Origin: Symbiodinium kawagutii
Taxonomy: Eukaryota; Sar; Dinophyceae; Suessiales; Symbiodiniaceae
DNA: 64,000 nt
Direction of reading: 5' to 3'
NCBI GenBank assembly: GCA_009767595.1
Contig: VSDK01003684.1
Span: 49,531-113,530 of the forward strand
Shown here in pieces: positions 54,897 through 64,000 of the stretch. The translations under genes and the position numbers were made by a program. The notes beneath the pieces are model-generated. The model was not told the DNA's origin. It worked only from the letters and a program-made list of their open reading frames with translations, and did not search any database. How positions within the stretch are numbered: the first letter of the stretch is position 1; each line of letters begins with the position of its first letter.

Positions 54897-55623
54897 AATT
54901 TTAGAATTTTCCGCCACTGCTTTGTGTTGTGCTCCTGGAACCTAACAACACCTGGTTTTGGCTGCTAGTCAGGCGGATCACGCCTCTCGAAAAAATTGCC
55001 ATAGGATCCGCCTGGAGGCAAACCTGCGTTGTCTGGCTCAGAATCAACACCGTGATTCTCGGAGGAGCAGAAAAGCATGCAAAACGAACAGAATTCAGAA
55101 TTCTCTAAAATCTAAAATTCATCCAACTCCAGTTCTTTCACTTTCTTTCTCTGCAAATGAACCTAACTCCCTCTGCCTGTGCTGCATAGTGCTACATTCT
55201 GCTATTGATTCAGCCAGACTAGCAGCCTCGTTCGTCGGAATAGTTGGCCCTCGTGAGCAATGAGCAGCCTTGGATAGTGCAGCGAAGGCAGCTTGTGTTC
55301 TCGCGGTCCTTACGAAGCTACCTGGTTAACGGATGCTGTTTGAAACCGTTTGCTTCCAGATCTTTTCTAGTTTGCTAATGCCAAACAGATACAATTTGAG
55401 ATCTCCTCACTGTCACTGGAATCACTCCATCCTACTGGTGGGACTGGTCACGACTCATTTCGAGCAGCAAGCTTTCTGCTCCAAGAACTGGGCAAACGTC
55501 GCCAGGTTCGGTGGGCGCTTCAGTTGCGCGCCAATCATCCCTGATCTCGAACGGTGCACCTGCACGACGCGTTGTCCGACAAACAAAGCACTGAGGACTG
55601 GAGATTCTTCCATTCAAATTGAT

Positions 55624-55733
55624 GTTTTTCAAAATAGTGGTGCCCCAAAAATGAATAAAAATGATTGGTTTTGTTACGACGAATTTGGTTCTTATTAGAT
55701 GATTTGGAGGGTCCCCTATTTTGAGAAACCACC
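55624..55733. repeat. Hairpin short interspersed repeat (MITE-like), copy 5
   Basis: Left arm TTTTTCAAAATAGTGGTGCCCC, right arm GGAGGGTCCCCTATTTTGAGAAACCACC, with the core TGATTGGTTTTGTTACGACG. It belongs to the same family as the copies at 33.3, 43.3, 44.1 and 52.1 kb. Confidence 0.7.
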
Positions 55734-56841
55734 AAACGAAGCAATGGCAATCTTACAATATTGGCCAACACAATGAGAAAACACAACGAGGGGAAGGACA
55801 GTAACCAACAATGGAGATTCGCAGGGTGTTGGCCATGGTTGGTTGATGCTTGTGGCAAAAAATGCAATTCTCGAAATACAAGAATTGTCACAGAACGGCA
55901 AGAGATATATCACTGTAACAACACCCATAAGCAACCTTGCGCAGGACATGGTTCTCACCAAATCTACTGACAAGTGCCCAAGCCCTCCAAACTGAGCCCA
56001 TGACGGAGAGGTCCTAGCCTTGTGAAGGAAACATAGAGTCGGTTCCCATCACTTAAAAATACAAGGAGATATTGAAGCGTGTACATGACATATAATCCAC
56101 CCTTCCCAGGCCCTTCCCACTACTAAACCTTGGCTTGGAGTTTGTTTTTTGGATTTGGTTCATTGAAGGTGCTAATTGTGACAATTGAAAGCCAATAGGA
56201 AAACATGATAACCCAAAATCAGAAGTCCCCACTGATAACTGACCCAAAGGGGATGTGCAGTACTTGTTTTTATTGTTGGTTCTTCATTAGTGTGTTATAT
56301 GGTGTTTTCATTTATTCCTAGGGAGTTCCTTCCCGCAACTGTTTTTCACATGTTTGCCTTTGATCCGGGAATTAAGAGAGAAAAGTTGAAAACAAAAAAG
56401 GAATCTTTTCAATTCGGCTTTTGGATTATTATTGTGAGGGGGTTCCTTCCTTCAGCTGAGTTTCAGCAATTTTGAATAGGTGCTTAGAAGGGATTCAAAA
56501 AGAGAAAGGTTGAAAGTTGAAAACTGACGATGTCTTTTCAATTCTTTTCAATCAGTTTCTTTAACCCTAAGGGTTGAAAAGGTTGAAGACAATTACTAAT
56601 CAACAACAAAAAATAAATAGAAAATAGGGGTTTCCGGAGTGACCTTGTTTCATGCAAAACCCCCTAATCAAGAAAAGACTCTAGGGGTGCTTTGTATGAA
56701 GGGACCGGGGGGGCTAACAATAAACGTGGGGTTAGTTATATCTACAGAACACTTGATGCAAACTAAAAGACACCAAAGGTCCGATTCTGTGTTTCTGTAA
56801 ACATGTGTCATATGAATTCATGTGATGTGTCATGTGATGTG

Positions 56842-57575
56842 TCACGTGGTGCCATACATCTCTTCACCAAAGGCCACCCAGAGCCATATAGCCACGGTCC
56901 CTGCCTTCGTAGGGAGCGGCCCCCCAGTGCTCATCGGCATGATGGGCAGCGGCATGGGGAAACCACTGGCGTGCGACCGTGCTGCGTAGACGTGCTGCGG
57001 TGTATCCGAGGGAACTCCGTGCTCGTCCAAGGTGTGGATGTGCTGTGAACTTTGGACGACCCGAAGTCCTTTGTGGACGTGGCGTCCTTTGGTGCTCACG
57101 TTGTCTTCAGAGATCGCCCGGATGAAGCTTTCGCCAGGTGGAGAGAGCTCGCCGTCCAGCAAGTCATCGTCCATCCAGGGGGTCGGATCTAAGATCAGAT
57201 CGACGTCCCGCTTGGTTGGATCCTGCACCCGGGGAAGTGCTTCTAACATCAATTGGATTCAGATGTGTCATTAGATAGGTCATTTAGAGGCGTCAATTTA
57301 GATTCATTTAGATTAATCTCTATATATATATATATGTATATTCATTAATTTAGATCCAATTAGATTCATTTAGATTCCTTGAGTCTAAGATGTGTCACTA
57401 GATGTGCCATTGAGCTTCAGTCAATGACCGCTACGCAGGCCTCAACGGTTGTCACCGGATCTGCTGCAATCCAGAAGTGCACGGGCACTGGCTTCTCATC
57501 CTCCTTGCCTTTGCCCAGGAGAAGCAAAGAAAAGACCTCGCTCGGAAACTGATCCAGAGCTTCCAAGGTGTTGGA
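56842..57575 (-). CDS. Two exons of an unidentified gene
   Basis: The upstream exon (about 57,424-57,575) reads LEALDQFPSEVFSLLLLGKG and VPVHFWIAADPVTTVEACVA. The downstream segment (56,842-57,252) is an open frame with EALPRVQDPTKRDVDLILDP, PWMDDDLLDGELSPPGESFI, and a His/Pro/Gly-rich end ending FGEEMYGTT. Both look coding by composition. No family is recognised and the junction was not resolved. Confidence 0.45.
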
Positions 57576-58105
57576 AAGTCACATTCTGTGGATAAGTTAT
57601 TGTATATACATATAATCATATGAGTATATGAGTTCCATTTTATCAATAAGTTGTATACAAGTTGTCCTTGGAAGTTTCAGTATACCAGGAAAAATGCAAA
57701 ATGTGCAAATGCATCTGCTCATGCAACAATTCAGACTAGGTCATCGGCAGGTACAGCATCATAGGCCAGAGCAATCTGCCGACGTTCCTTGCATTGAACA
57801 TCAAGATCATCAAGAAAACAAGGAACGAAACGGTGCAAGACTTGACCACCAGAAACCTCAGAAACTTCAAAAGAATCAGGTCTTAAGATTGGCTCAAAAC
57901 CTAGTCTAGAATCTCACTATTTTGAGAAAAGCTACCAAAGTCTCCTCCTCCGCCTGCTCCTCCTGCTCCTCCAAGCAGGACCCAAAATCCCATAGCACCG
58001 AGTCACGTCTTCTGGCTGCATTAGGAGCCACTCTTTGCAATATGCCATTTCAATCCCAAAGAGACCTGGCTGAGAATGAATCTGATTCAGTCTGCTCAGA
58101 CTGAT

Positions 58106-58435
58106 TCAATTTGAAAGTGATACGAATTGAAACAACCTCGAGTTCAAATCCGGCTCTGGGAGATATTGCCAGCTGTCAAAGATCGTCGAGGCACAGTCAG
58201 CAAGCATCAAAGAATCTGATGTAAAATTTGGCTTTTCCTCGGCAAGGAGAATCGATGGCTCAGTCACTAAGCAAATGCAGGAGCCTTCTTGATGACTCAA
58301 AACATGATGGGATCTTGAGGCAAAGGCCAAGAAAGGAGTAGGAAACAGCAGCTCCTGTGTCGGAATTGTCGGGCTTGATGAATCAACAATTCTCATCACC
58401 TGCAAAGGGCAGCGAGGAACTGGTGCTGTCAGCAT
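58106..58435 (-). CDS. Probable exon, unidentified protein
   Basis: After a TTTGCAG|GTGATG acceptor the minus strand reads VMRIVDSSSPTIPTQELLFP, then SHHVLSHQEGSCICLVTEPS and STIFDSWQYLPEPDLNSR. The frame is open for about 110 codons. No domain is recognised. Confidence 0.35.
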   Translation of the reverse strand: MLTAPVPRCPLQVMRIVDSSSPTIPTQELLFPTPFLAFASRSHHVLSHQEGSCICLVTEPSILLAEEKPNFTSDSLMLADCASTIFDSWQYLPEPDLNSRLFQFVSLSN

Positions 58436-59379
58436 TTCGATATATTTCTAGGTCGTAATCGTGCATTGATCTGGTTCAAAACTGGCATGGGGGTCTTAGG
58501 CCCAACTTTGTAGACTACATGTACGAGCGGTGGAGTTATAAGTAGCCTCCCCCAGAGGGAAGTAAGGAGCATCACCCGGATGATGGACAAACCGTCAAAA
58601 ATCAGCATAAAAATTAGACTTTCATCACCACAATACTTCTATCATGGAAACCATTACCAAACCATTCACGCACGCGGAGTGATACAACCTCTGGCAACGT
58701 GGTAGGACTTAACACAAACAAAATCATCGTGACCCCCCATAGAGCAAAGAAGCTGCATGACCCAAACAGCTAAACATAAGCAATCAAGGCGGTAGCCTGG
58801 ACACAGAACCCGCCAGTAAATGAAAGGGATTTGCCCCAAGAAAAATTATGACGTCACAACATCCAAGCCTCTAAGCAACATGGATTTACCGGTGCTTTGT
58901 ACTAAACCCCACATTCGAACATCACTTTATCAGGTCCAAAATGGCTTTCCGTAGGAATCAGGATGATGCCGCAGAATATCAACACAAAACCCATCTAGAG
59001 CTTGGCCTCCTAAAGCTTTATTGATAATATTCATACAGGCGTGATTCAGGGCATGTGTAGTGTGCTACGAACCCGTATCTCTTGGTCGTTGTTCATCACG
59101 GACAGACGTTCGCGGCCTCGCTGGCTCTATAGCCTTTGTCCAGAATCAAAAAGACCCCGAGCAGCAGCAGCGAATTTGCCACCTTAGCCATGGATACACT
59201 GACACTCTTTAGCTGTTGATGATGGTGAATTTGACGAAGTGTATAGACATAGCAGTCAGATTCTCCGATCTTGCCACTGCCCAAAGTCCTGATAGGAGAA
59301 GATGAATGGTGATAATGATCATTTGCGATTATTCTTTTTCGAGATGTGCCTTCTTGCAGAACTATGAGTCAACCACCAC

Positions 59380-60010
59380 TAACCATCATTAACCACTAGT
59401 AACCATCGTTAACCACCATTAACCATCATGAACCACCAGTACCCATCACTAACCACCAGGAACCATCACTAAGCATCATCGCCCATGGAAACGTCATGCC
59501 CAACTCAATGCGGCTTGGGTGCAGCTCCTGGTCGTCGAGAGCACGTGAGACACACGCTGTCCTGTTCCGCCTGCAACGAAGCTGATCAATTGATGCTCGG
59601 GCTTCTACTGACTAGTGATGGTTAATGGTTGATACTATGGTTACTAGTTGATGGTTACTAGTCAATCAGTAATGATTTGTAACATGAATAGTAATGATTA
59701 GTAACCATTTAATGGATGGATAATGACTAGTAACGGCCGAAATAGTAAGGGTCTATTGATTAGTAGTTAATATACAAGTAGCTAATAGTTGATTAACCAT
59801 TATGACCATGATTAGCCGGATTATACTGGTCAATGGCTAGTGGTTATTGATGGTTAATGGTTAATATGATTAGCTTGATGATCTACTGATGAGGTCAATC
59901 TACTGATTAGTAGTGGTTAATGGTTCAGGACAATTTAAACCAACTATCAGTGGAATTACTGGTCAACTAATCAGTAGTTCAACAAATGATTCTGTTGATT
60001 GTCGTTTTAC
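59380..60010. repeat. Degenerate GGTTAATGGTTGAT / AACCATCATTAACCACTAGT repeat field
   Basis: About 600 bp of short degenerate units such as ACCATCATTAACCAC on the left and TAGTTGATGGTTACTAG on the right, that is, the same motif in both orientations. Similar but shorter fields lie at 1140-1300, 26,740-26,960, 27,240-27,560, 29,170-29,310 and 33,770-33,930. Confidence 0.7.
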
Positions 60011-60280
60011 TGCTTCGTAATAGCATCCAATGGCTCATGGTTGTTGATGGACTTCACCAACGATATGAGAGATGGTCGAAGCCGTCCCACAGCAGAATAG
60101 GATGGGCTGAATAGGCGTGGGATAACCACAGCCCCCTGACAAACCTCCACGAATCATACATGGAGCTTGTTTTCACACCTCAAAGGCGAAGCGATCCTCA
60201 AAGTGTTTGAGAAAAGAGAAGACGAAAATGTGAGTTTCTTTCTATGAGTAACAGCTGCGAATTTCCTCTTCAGAACCATC

Positions 60281-60740
60281 CTACGCGAGCCTTCTCCAAA
60301 ATGGAGCGCAAATACTGGCAGAAGTCCAAGATGGTGTTCTGAGTTGGTCAGGAGATTTGTGCACTACGAATCCCTCCAGATCCAACGGGGCAGAACCATG
60401 GGCCACAAAGCGAGCCTGTCCATCATGAATCTCCGCGGCCAAAAAATGCGTTTCATGGACATCCAATTGCTACGCCAGTGTACCTTTAACGAACATCAAC
60501 CATGAGATGATGAGGTGCTGACACCAATGACCCAGTTGATACTTTCAGAGTTAACCATCCTTTTCTGCTTGGAAAATCTGCCAGAATCCCCAGGTGCCGC
60601 AGAGCTGCCAAGCCCAAAGGGCCATGGAGGTGAGCTGCTCCCAAAAGTTCATTGGCGAAAAAAGGCAGTTCGAGCTTCAGATTCGCCTCACCAAAGGCAC
60701 GGCTCGAGCTGCACGGCTCTGTCATCGAAGTGTGGTCGAT
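60281..60740 (-). CDS. Probable exons of an unidentified gene
   Basis: About 60,340-60,470 reads DVHETHFLAAEIHDGQARFV, then AHGSAPLDLEGFVVHKSPDQ on the minus strand. Below it a second frame gives NTILDFCQYLRSILEKARVG after an AG acceptor (CAACTCAG|AACACC). Above it, about 60,590-60,720 gives FGEANLKLELPFFANELLGA, then AHLHGPLGLAALRHLGIL. The frame quality suggests a real gene, but junctions and family are unknown. Confidence 0.4.
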
Positions 60741-61593
60741 GGTGTAGGCATTTTCTTGGATCGATGGCAGTCAGTGGTACCAGTAGATAAGTGGTATAGA
60801 TATCTTAAGATATGCTCTGGTGATCATTTACCATGGGAAATACCAGAAGCATCAGTCGAAAGTCATACGCTTATGCTGAAGCTATACTCCTAAAATGGTA
60901 GGGATGCTTTATTAGCGTGGCAGCAAAACTGTTGTGCTCAAGCAGTTTCCTGAGTGATGCCGAGAGACCGCAATGTCCAAATGCTCTAAACATAGCACCT
61001 GCGGTTCAGGCTGTGATGGCCCAAAGCCAGCACAACTCCAGCGTCTGAAGTCTTTGAGGAGTGCCCCAACTAGTTTGGTCCCGGGTTCGCCCCATTCTCA
61101 TGATTCTATACAATTCTCATGATTTAAAACGATTCTACATAACTCTCTGTCAAAACTTCTTAAACAAGTAGACCTAATTAAACCCAATTGCAACCCCAGG
61201 TGTCTACTTCTGCATCTGAGAGCACCATGCTTCGACATCACTGTACCTCACGTTCGCTCACGTTCGCGGTAGTGCCTGGCAGCATGAGATCCGACGTTCG
61301 CCGGCAACAGCTAAAGCGCCATCTTTGAGACCATCCCCACCTCAGCACCACCGTCAATGCAGAGGTGAGCTCTGGACTGTCCGATGCAGAATGATGGTTA
61401 ATTCTTTAATACAAGATAATTAAATGGTGTCTTGTCAAATCGTGTATTCTTTCATGTTTTATATACATTCGTTAACAAATGATTCAAGCAAGAATCGGTC
61501 CAAAAAGACAATGTCGATCATTAGTGTCCATATTGTTCTACCACCCAGTTCACAATACCCAGTCAGCAATGCAATATACTGGTAGTAATACTA

Positions 61594-61632
61594 CTATTAT
61601 CATTATCATTATTGTCATTATCATCATGATTG
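61594..61632. repeat. (ATT/ATC)n microsatellite
   Basis: Short run of TATTATCATTATCATTATTG units just outside the distal direct repeat. Confidence 0.8.
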
Positions 61633-61640
61633 TTACTACT

Positions 61641-62078
61641 AACAACAGTGACGGTGTTGTGTGCATCACCCCACCCAACCGCCCAACGGTGATGCACTGC
61701 AGCACATTTTCTCTGGCGGATGCTGCAGTCGTGACCTCCGCGTTCAGGAGGGTTTCGCCTCGGATCAACAGGCGGCTGGACTTGTTGGTTCACCTTGGGT
61801 GCCCAACCCCCCTTTGGTGGTGGGCACCCCCAACCTTCATCATGCCCCTTACTTTAAGGGGGGACCCAGCGGGGTCGTTCTTAACGGGAGCTCATCAGCC
61901 CCTTACTCTTAGGTGGGCCCTTTTCAAACTTGAACCATTGTCCAAGTCCCCGGGGGGGATCACCACCACTTAAACGCACTTCGCGTTTTGGGGGTAACCT
62001 CCCAGAAAGAAGCTCACCTTAAGCTTCCTTCTCCCTTAGTTCACAGCTTATCTTTAAGCCGGGTCGCTTAATTCACCC
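61641..62078 (-). repeat. Direct repeat B2 (438 bp), outer copy
   Basis: Nearly identical to 62267-62704 at a constant offset of 626 bp, with only a few substitutions (for example CAGCACATT against CAACACATT). It begins AACAACAGTGACGG and ends CGCTTAATTCACCC in plus-strand reading. In the retroelement's minus-strand orientation it is the distal repeat after the recombinase gene. Confidence 0.85.
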
Positions 62079-62266
62079 CCCCTAGGAACAGGTTTAGTTT
62101 CCCAGGGTGAGGCGGGTGGGGGGAAACAAAACTTCCTAGGGAGGCATCTTCCTCCCCGGATTGGTGGGTACACCTTGACCCAAAATGGCCACCACAAAGT
62201 TAGGTGTTACCAACCCTCCAGCACCAACGACCTACCTGTTGTTAGTACATGCAAGAAGCATTGCCC
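62079..62266 (-). repeat. Unique 188-bp spacer between the direct repeats (candidate A2)
   Basis: GC-rich sequence between the two 438-bp repeats. In Ngaro/DIRS-type split direct repeats (A1 - genes - B1 - A2 - B2) this position is A2. It should then match the 5' end of the element, which would lie to the right of this window. Confidence 0.45.
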
Positions 62267-62704
62267 AACAACAGTGACGGTGTTGTGTGCATCACCCCAC
62301 CCAACCGCCCAACGGTGATGCACTGCAACACATTTTCTCTGGCGGACGCTGCAGTCGTGACCTCCGCGTTCAGGAGGGTTTCGCCTCGGATCAACAGGCG
62401 GCTGGACTTGTTGGTTCACCTTGGGTGCCCAACCCCCCTTTGGTGGTGGGCACCCCCAACCTTCATCATGCCCCTTACTTTAAGGGGGGACCCAGCGGGG
62501 TCGTTCTTAACGGGAGCTCATCAGCCCCTTACTCTTAGGTGGGCCCTTTTCAAACTTGAACCATTGTCCAAGTCCCCGGGGGGGATCACCACCACTTAAA
62601 CGCACTTCGCGTTTTGGGGGTAACCTCCCAGAAAGAAGCTCACCTTAAGCTTCCTTCCCCCTTAGTTCACAGCTTATCTTTAAGCCGGGTCGCTTAATTC
62701 ACCC
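62267..62704 (-). repeat. Direct repeat B1 (438 bp), copy next to the recombinase gene
   Basis: Lies about 30 bp past the recombinase stop codon on the minus strand. Its end CGCTTAATTCACCC is followed at once by different sequence in the two copies, which defines the repeat edge at 62,704 and 62,078. Confidence 0.85.
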
Positions 62705-62734
62705 TTCTTGGCGAACAGCCGCGCCCGGACCTCC

Positions 62735-64000
62735 TCAACGATGTAGTCCAAAGCAGCGGCCGCAGCGCTCTTCGCGACTCGCCTTGAAGGAACCGGCCAC
62801 TCCGGTTTTGGCCCACTTCCAGCCACACCTGGCGGTCCACGCTTCCGGAGGGCCCGCAACGTTTCCTGGAAGGTGTAACAGTCCCGTGATCCCGTGTCGG
62901 ATCGTCAGGACTTCCTCAGGGTTTGCGTCCCGAGGTTTCGCCGGACTTCCCTGGCGAGCTTTAACCTCCTTCCACAATTCCTGGAAGTTCGTGGGGAGGA
63001 CGGTGCCTTCTTCCGTGAGGGGAATGGCGTCTGCCATGGCCTTCGTGGCCCCCGCTGCTCTTACCAGCGGCGTCCCTCGGAAATAGCCGAGCATGGCCTT
63101 GGTGGACTCCCACCTGCCTAGTGCTCTCACCGTCTCTTCACCCACCCCAGCCTGAAAGGCTAGGATCCCCCCGGCCACTCTCATCGAGTGGGTGCCAAAC
63201 CTCTGCCTTCCTCCTGTTTCCAACGGCTCTCCAACCCTGCTGGCAATGTCTTCTATTGCCTTTTGCACCAGGGCGGGGGACAGGCGCCTTCCCTCTTCGT
63301 CTACGAAGAGGGGCGCTTCTCCTCGCACCAGCCCAAGGTCCCGGAGGGCGGATATGCGGAGGCAGAGGTGGTTCCAGAGCGTGTGGACCGGGCACACGTT
63401 AATGGTCCGGTCTCTCCGCACACGCAATTGCGTGCCACAAGGGCTCCTGCCCCTTCCATGTCTGTTTTGGAGGAGCGGATGTACAAGGCGACCTGCCATC
63501 CGTCTTGGATGCGTCGCCTCCGGATGTCCTCCAGGTTCAAGGCGCACAGCTCTGACACTCGGAGCAAATACCACACTCCGGTGGACACGGCTTCCTGCAG
63601 CGGGTCGTCCAGCTGCGGGAAGGGGACGGGATGCTTTCCCTGCGGCGGCCCTCGCCCTCTTTTGGCGATCCTGGTGGCCTCCTTTCCTGCCAGCTCCAGG
63701 GGGCCGTCCACGGGGTAGAGCTCTTTGTGTCGTCCCATGGCCGCACTCAAGTACAGCTCGGCCGACCTGTAGCCCCTTGCTTTCAGCAGGGCCACGGTTT
63801 TGCGTGCCTTGTCCGGTGTCACGCGGCGGATGTCTGCTTGGTGAGGGAGAGCTTCTTGTCGAACCAGGGTATCGACTGTGGCGTCCCAGGTCCGCAGCCG
63901 GGCAGCTTTGGAGGCTTTAGTGCTGCGAGCCACGGCCAGGGACAGGGCCTGCTGATACCGTTCCCCCACCTGGGTACGGTTCCAAGGCCGTGCTCCGCTC
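62735..64000 (-). CDS. Tyrosine recombinase of a DIRS/Ngaro-like retroelement, cut by window edge
   Basis: The minus-strand frame enters from the right edge and is open to 63,301. Its N-terminal SAM-like domain is rich in Ala/Arg. Box I reads WYLLRVSELCALNLEDI with the first catalytic Arg, and RSSKTD carries the Lys. Near 63,410 the conserved reading moves to another frame (RDRTINVCPVHTLWNH), a one-base frameshift, and continues to a stop at 62735. That part holds FGTHSMRVAGG (HxxR), VRALGRWES (Trp) and AMLGYFRG (nucleophile Tyr). All catalytic positions of the family are therefore present. The enzyme would integrate circular element DNA by site-specific recombination. A Crypton or cellular integrase is an alternative; the flanking repeat-spacer-repeat block favours a retroelement. 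No RT is seen because the window ends. Confidence 0.8.

Noticed and set aside
1-64000. tRNA, rRNA and spliced-leader RNA genes
   Set aside because: I looked for typical conserved boxes and the spliced-leader sequence and saw none; a covariance-model scan could still find a tRNA.

Overview
This window is nuclear DNA of a dinoflagellate, most likely a Symbiodiniaceae alga. The evidence is a chlorophyll a-c-binding antenna polyprotein gene built of tandem units, introns with GC and GA donors as well as GT (almost all with AG|G acceptors), long intron-rich genes lying on one strand, a dinoflagellate-style Copia element, and a tyrosine-recombinase retroelement. Every cellular gene that I can support reads on the minus strand. 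The Copia element, a later insertion, reads on the plus strand.

Layout. 1-885: end of a retroelement Gag-like gene (minus). 0.9-5.2 kb: non-coding, with simple repeats. 5.2-13.8 kb: light-harvesting polyprotein gene; 188-residue units alternate with introns of about 1.1-1.4 kb. 13.8-16.5 kb: no recognised gene. 16,501-24,829: Ty1/Copia LTR retrotransposon with 369/368-bp LTRs; besides gag, protease, integrase, RT and RNase H it carries two accessory regions, one resembling a cytosine-methyltransferase fold. 24.8-29.7 kb: AT-rich and trinucleotide repeats. 29.7-33.0 kb: exons of unrecognised minus-strand genes, including a Glu/Lys-rich protein. 33.9-48.5 kb: a storage-glucan locus. In transcription order it holds an intact GH13 branching enzyme, a novel linker domain, a second degenerate branching-enzyme module joined to it by a well-supported exon junction, and a GT-B glycosyltransferase of the glycogen/starch-synthase type. 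50.8-51.3 kb: a dual-specificity (CDC14-like) phosphatase. 51.3-60.8 kb: scattered exons of unidentified minus-strand genes among hairpin repeats and microsatellites. 61.6-64.0 kb: 3' end of a tyrosine-recombinase retroelement followed by a repeat-spacer-repeat block that fits the split direct repeats of Ngaro/DIRS-order elements.

The chain-forming glycosyltransferase and the branching enzyme would act in sequence in alpha-glucan synthesis. The branching enzyme starts at an ATG with no leader, consistent with cytosolic starch. The antenna polyprotein would be cut after import into several three-helix pigment proteins. Exon coordinates were derived by hand from splice signals, reading phase and family conservation; no alignment or transcript was available.
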